From Rickettsiales bacterium (GTDB taxonomy: Bacteria; Pseudomonadota; Alphaproteobacteria; Rs-D84; CACZYB01), in the NCBI GenBank assembly GCA_031288035.1, contig JAITSG010000090.1, positions 1 through 9,454 on the forward strand: DNA of 9,454 nt, written 5' to 3'. The translations under genes were made by a program, and so were the position numbers. The notes beneath the pieces are model-generated. The model ran no database searches and was not told the DNA's origin. It saw only the letters and a program-made list of their open reading frames with translations. Positions 6,294-9,454 of the stretch are shown here, one piece after another. Every line of letters starts with the position of its first letter. Position 1 is the stretch's first letter.

Positions 6294-8249
6294 ATGAGCT
6301 ATTCGGCGAAAGATATAGAAGTCCTGGAAGGGCTGGAGCCGGTCAGGCTGCGCCCCGGAATGTACATAGGCGGCGTGGACGCGGCGGCGCTTCATCACCT
6401 TGCGAGCGAGATAATCGACAACTCCATGGACGAGGTCGTGGCCGGCTTCGCGCGCGAAATCACGGTCGAGCTCAAGCCCGGGAACGCCATATCGATACTC
6501 GACGACGGCCGCGGAATCCCGGTGGACAGGCATCCGAAATTCCCGGACAAGTCCGCGCTCGAGGTCATAATGACCACTCTTCATTCCGGCGGCAAGTTCA
6601 GCGACAAGACCTACCAGACTTCCGGCGGCCTGCACGGCGTGGGGTCGTCGGTGGTCAACGCGCTTTCCAGCTCCATGACGGTCGAGGTCATGCGCGACGG
6701 CAAGGTCTACCGCCAGTCCTATTCCCGCGGCAAGCCCGTGACAGGCCTTGAGACTATAGGTAGGAGCAAGCTTGCCGGCACAAGAGTGGAGTTCACGCCG
6801 GACGAGCAGATATTTGGCAAGGGCAACGTTTTCAAGCCCCTTAAGCTCTACCGTATGATACGGTCGAAGGCGTTCCTTTTCAAGGGCGTGGTCATGCATT
6901 GGAAATGTTCGGCGGATATTGCCGACGAATCGGTTCCGGCCGAGGACACGCTGGTATTTCCGAACGGCATCGCGGACTTTCTGTCCGAATCGATAAAGGA
7001 CAGGCCGCGGGTCATAGGCGACGCGTTTTATATAGACGCGCCGCTGGCCGAGGAGAAGGGGCGCGTGGAGATAGCGATGGCGTGGGTCGACACCGCGCGC
7101 GAGGAGGGGAATACGTCGGGCTTCATGAACAGCTACACCAACACCATACCTACGCCGGAGGGCGGCACGCACGAGCAGGGGCTCAAGTCCGCGATAACGC
7201 GCAGCCTCAGGGCCTTCGCCGACATGGCGGGCAACAAGAAGTATGCGGGCGTCCTTACCGAGGACGTGTTCGACGACGCGGCGTGCGTTCTCTCGCTGTT
7301 TTACAAGAATCCGCAGTTTCAGGGCCAGACCAAGGAGAAGTTCAGCTCGGCCGAGGCCGCGCGGCTGGTTGACGGCGCGGTCAAGAGCCGGTTCGACTTC
7401 TTCCTGACCTCGAATCCCGTGCGGGCGAACCAGCTCCTCGACTATATAACCGAAAAGGCCGAGGCGAGGCTCAAGCTGAAGAAGATAAAGGAAACCATCC
7501 GCAAGACGCCGACCAAGAAGCTACGGCTTCCGGGCAAGCTCGCCGACTGTTCTAGCCGCGACAGGAAGGGCACCGAGATATTCATAGTCGAGGGAGATTC
7601 CGCCGGCGGCAGCGCGAAGCAGGCCCGCAACCGCGCGACGCAGGCGATACTTCCGCTCAGGGGCAAGATACTCAACGTCGCCTCGGCCACGAGCGAAAGG
7701 CTCTCTGCCAACAAGGAGATACAGGACATAACCGAAGCCATAGGCTCGGGCGTCGGGGAGGCCTACAGCGAGGACAAGCTCAGGTACGAAAAGGTAATAA
7801 TCATGACCGACGCGGACGTGGACGGCGCGCACATAGCCTCGCTCCTGATGACCTTCTTCTTCGAGCAGATGCCGGGGCTGATAGAGGGCGGCCACCTCTA
7901 TCTCGCCATGCCCCCGCTTTACAAGGTGACCGACGGCAAGGCGGCCGAGTATGCCATGGACGACGACGAGAAGGACAGGATAATAGCCAAGAAATTCGGC
8001 TCGAAAAAAGTGGAGATAAGCCGGTTCAAGGGGCTTGGCGAAATGATGCCGGAACAGCTAAAGGAAACCACGATGAACCCGGCGACGCGCACCCTCCTTC
8101 GCATAGAAATCCCCGGGCATACAGAGGAAGGCGGCGAAGACCTCAAGCGCACGCGCGAGCTCATGTCCAACCTCATGGGCAAGAATCCGGAATTCAGGTT
8201 CCGTTTCATCCAGGAGGGGGCCAGGTTCGCGAGGAATCTGGACATATGA
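6294..8249 (+). CDS. parE: DNA topoisomerase IV subunit B
   Basis: ATPase and Toprim subunit that works with ParC to unlink daughter chromosomes; parC is not in the window. The 651-residue product has a GHKL ATPase domain with E39 and N43 (EIIDNSMDE), DDGRGIP (70-76) and the ATP lid TSGGLHGVG (109-117). The transducer domain has the QTK loop at 345-347. The Toprim domain has EGDSAGG (433-439), PLRGKILN (454-461) and DADVD (506-510). ParE is preferred over GyrB because of length and wording: SALEVIMTTLHSGGKF, AKQARNRATQAILPLRGKILNVASAT and the ending FIQEGARFARNLDI match alphaproteobacterial ParE, and the insert seen in long proteobacterial GyrB is absent. A GyrB assignment remains possible without a tree. 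It has its own promoter, with a very short leader. By hand count 32 of 41 isoleucines are ATA. Confidence 0.9.
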   Translation: MSYSAKDIEVLEGLEPVRLRPGMYIGGVDAAALHHLASEIIDNSMDEVVAGFAREITVELKPGNAISILDDGRGIPVDRHPKFPDKSALEVIMTTLHSGGKFSDKTYQTSGGLHGVGSSVVNALSSSMTVEVMRDGKVYRQSYSRGKPVTGLETIGRSKLAGTRVEFTPDEQIFGKGNVFKPLKLYRMIRSKAFLFKGVVMHWKCSADIADESVPAEDTLVFPNGIADFLSESIKDRPRVIGDAFYIDAPLAEEKGRVEIAMAWVDTAREEGNTSGFMNSYTNTIPTPEGGTHEQGLKSAITRSLRAFADMAGNKKYAGVLTEDVFDDAACVLSLFYKNPQFQGQTKEKFSSAEAARLVDGAVKSRFDFFLTSNPVRANQLLDYITEKAEARLKLKKIKETIRKTPTKKLRLPGKLADCSSRDRKGTEIFIVEGDSAGGSAKQARNRATQAILPLRGKILNVASATSERLSANKEIQDITEAIGSGVGEAYSEDKLRYEKVIIMTDADVDGAHIASLLMTFFFEQMPGLIEGGHLYLAMPPLYKVTDGKAAEYAMDDDEKDRIIAKKFGSKKVEISRFKGLGEMMPEQLKETTMNPATRTLLRIEIPGHTEEGGEDLKRTRELMSNLMGKNPEFRFRFIQEGARFARNLDI

Positions 8250-8250
8250 G

Positions 8251-8892
8251 ATGGATGCGGCGATACCGAAAATATTCGACTTCATCAAGGCCGTCAACGC
8301 GCTGAAGTTCGAGATGCGTTATGGCGACGACGCCCCCGACATGGCGGGCCGGCGCGATTCTGTCGCCGCGCATTCGTGGCGGATGTGCCTCCTGGTCCAG
8401 CTTCTCGGCGACGCGCTGAAAGACGAGCTTCGCATAGACGTGCCCAAGGCCGTCAGGCTTGCCCTGGTGCACGACATACCAGAGGCCGTGGTAGGCGACG
8501 TTTCGTTCGACAAGGTTTATTACGGCGGCGCGAGCCTGTGCGGCAAGAAGGAATCGGAGCAAAGGGGCATGAGGGAGATCTGCGCCTTTCTGCCCGAGCC
8601 CGTGTCCGGCGAGGTATATTCGCTTTGGGAGGAGTACGAGGCCGCGCAGACCGACGAGGCCCGCTTCGTCAAGATATGCGACAAGCTGGAAGCCGCGTAT
8701 CAGTCCATGTTCATAGGCTTGGGCGACGGGAGGAAGGGCCTTCTTCCCGAAGCCTCGATACTCCATTCGAACAAAGGCTACGGATGGTTTCCCGCCATGG
8801 ACGAAGCCATACGCTTCGTGCGCGGCGAATTCAAGAGACATTGCGAGGAAAACGGCGTGGAATGGAAGGACGAATACGAACTTACGCCTTGA
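8251..8892 (+). CDS. HD-domain phosphohydrolase, YfbR/HDDC2-like (probable 5'-deoxynucleotidase)
   Basis: A 213-residue soluble protein with an HD metal-binding site. Visible ligands are H41 in RRDSVAAHSW (34-43), H74 and D75 in LVHDIPEAVVGD (72-83), and D144 in KICDKLE (141-147). The acidic E78 and D83 are also in place. This arrangement matches the YfbR/HDDC2 group, in which characterised members remove the 5'-phosphate from deoxynucleoside monophosphates. A role in nucleotide pool control is inferred. The start codon follows the parE stop after a single base, and there is no strong Shine-Dalgarno sequence at the usual distance, only AGGA about 15 bases upstream. Translation is therefore probably coupled to parE, and both are likely on one mRNA. 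The substrate cannot be fixed from sequence alone. Confidence 0.85.
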   Translation: MDAAIPKIFDFIKAVNALKFEMRYGDDAPDMAGRRDSVAAHSWRMCLLVQLLGDALKDELRIDVPKAVRLALVHDIPEAVVGDVSFDKVYYGGASLCGKKESEQRGMREICAFLPEPVSGEVYSLWEEYEAAQTDEARFVKICDKLEAAYQSMFIGLGDGRKGLLPEASILHSNKGYGWFPAMDEAIRFVRGEFKRHCEENGVEWKDEYELTP

Positions 8893-8895
8893 TGT

Positions 8896-8908
8896 CCCGG
8901 ATTCCGGG
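8896..8908 (+). terminator. Short GC hairpin after the HD gene, weak terminator candidate
   Basis: CCCGG (8896-8900) and CCGGG (8904-8908) can pair around an ATT loop four bases after the stop codon. A T-rich run begins only at about 8930, some 20 bases later. The spacing is poor for an intrinsic terminator, so this is tentative. Confidence 0.25.
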
Positions 8909-8929
8909 CGGCATTGCGGAAAGGATAAT

Positions 8930-8998
8930 CTTTTTGTTTTACTTTTCTTAATTTCTGGTTATTTTTATAAATAGTTTAAACTTTATCTTTTGGTTTAA
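8930..8998 (+). promoter_or_regulatory. AT-rich region upstream of the acetyltransferase gene
   Basis: About 70 bases are very rich in A and T, unlike the rest of the window. TATAAA (8966-8971) and TTTAAA (8975-8980) could serve as -10 elements, but neither has a convincing -35 at 17 bp. It is probably the promoter region of the following gene. Confidence 0.4.
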
Positions 8999-9012
8999 CG
9001 GAGCGTAGCAAA

Positions 9013-9454
9013 ATGGAAAATTTCCCGGAAATATTGAAAGGCGGAGCGCTGGAGCTGCGGCGCCTGCCCGTGACGTTTGAAAACGCAAAGAGGGTGTTCG
9101 ACATCGTGGACAGGAACCGCGAGCACCTCGGGCGCTGGCTTACATGGGTGGACAGGATCAAGACGGCGGAGGACGAATACGACGGCCTGAAATGCGTGTC
9201 GGCCAACGAATGGAACTATTTTATTTTCGACGGCGAAAGGCTGGCCGGCAGCGCCGGCTTCGGCGACAGGGACGAGAAAACGAAATCCCTTGAAATCGGA
9301 TACTGGCTGGACAAAGAGTCGACCGGGAAAGGCATAATGACGCGCGCCGTGGGAATGCTGGAAAACGCGGCGTTTTCCGCCGGTTGGAACCTGATCCGGA
9401 TTCGTTGCGACGCATTGAACGCTGCCAGCCAGAACGTGCCGAAAAGGCTAGGCT
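9013..9454 (+). CDS. GNAT family N-acetyltransferase, RimJ/RimL-like, 3' end outside window
   Basis: The first 147 codons of a protein that would transfer an acetyl group from acetyl-CoA to an amine. It shows the RimJ/RimL pattern: an N-terminal LELRRLPVTFENAKRVFDIVDRNREHLGRWL-type segment at about 13-43, a strand YFIFDGERLAGSAGF near 69-83, then the acetyl-CoA-binding segment EIGYWLDKESTGKGIMTRAV (94-113) and the IRCDALNAASQNVPKRLG ending. Members acetylate ribosomal-protein N-termini, other proteins or small molecules, so the substrate is open. ATG 9013 has GGAG (9000-9003) nine bases upstream. It is separated from the HD gene by 120 bases and an AT-rich stretch, so it is probably a separate transcription unit. 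The frame runs open to the window edge. Confidence 0.88.
   Translation, partial: MENFPEILKGGALELRRLPVTFENAKRVFDIVDRNREHLGRWLTWVDRIKTAEDEYDGLKCVSANEWNYFIFDGERLAGSAGFGDRDEKTKSLEIGYWLDKESTGKGIMTRAVGMLENAAFSAGWNLIRIRCDALNAASQNVPKRLG

Noticed and set aside
6159..7172. A 337-codon minus-strand frame opposite parE
   Set aside because: The plus strand carries intact ParE motifs throughout, and the antisense product shows no domain.

Overview
This is a GC-rich window of mostly housekeeping genes. It probably comes from an anaerobic or facultatively anaerobic alphaproteobacterium. The topoisomerase IV B subunit has the wording of the alphaproteobacterial ParE group. The small SH3 protein resembles a family common in Alphaproteobacteria. 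A single-chain pyruvate:ferredoxin oxidoreductase (PFOR) points to fermentative or low-oxygen metabolism. The class is inferred from remembered family patterns, not from a search. Isoleucine is mostly encoded by ATA, which is odd for a genome this rich in G+C.

Layout: two genes run leftward and six run rightward from a divergent junction at 4038-4158. Leftward are a DUF218/YdcF-like protein (4037-3291) and PFOR (from 3231 past the left edge). Rightward are a secreted SH3-domain protein (4159-4641), dnaN (4704-5816), a small Smr-domain protein overlapping dnaN by one base (5816-6172), parE (6294-8249), an HD-domain phosphohydrolase one base after parE (8251-8892), and the start of a GNAT acetyltransferase (9013 past the right edge). 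Sigma70-like promoters with 17-18 bp spacers can be read before PFOR, the DUF218 gene, the SH3 gene, dnaN and parE.

The most informative non-coding signal is a perfect palindrome at 933-950. It contains the canonical ParB-binding parS sequence and lies inside the PFOR coding region, about 3.8 kb from dnaN. Together with dnaN and parE it suggests an origin-proximal segment concerned with replication, segregation and decatenation. I see no dnaA, recF, parA, parB or DnaA-box cluster here, so the origin itself is not shown. I found no mobile element, CRISPR array, RNA gene or clearly new multi-gene system.
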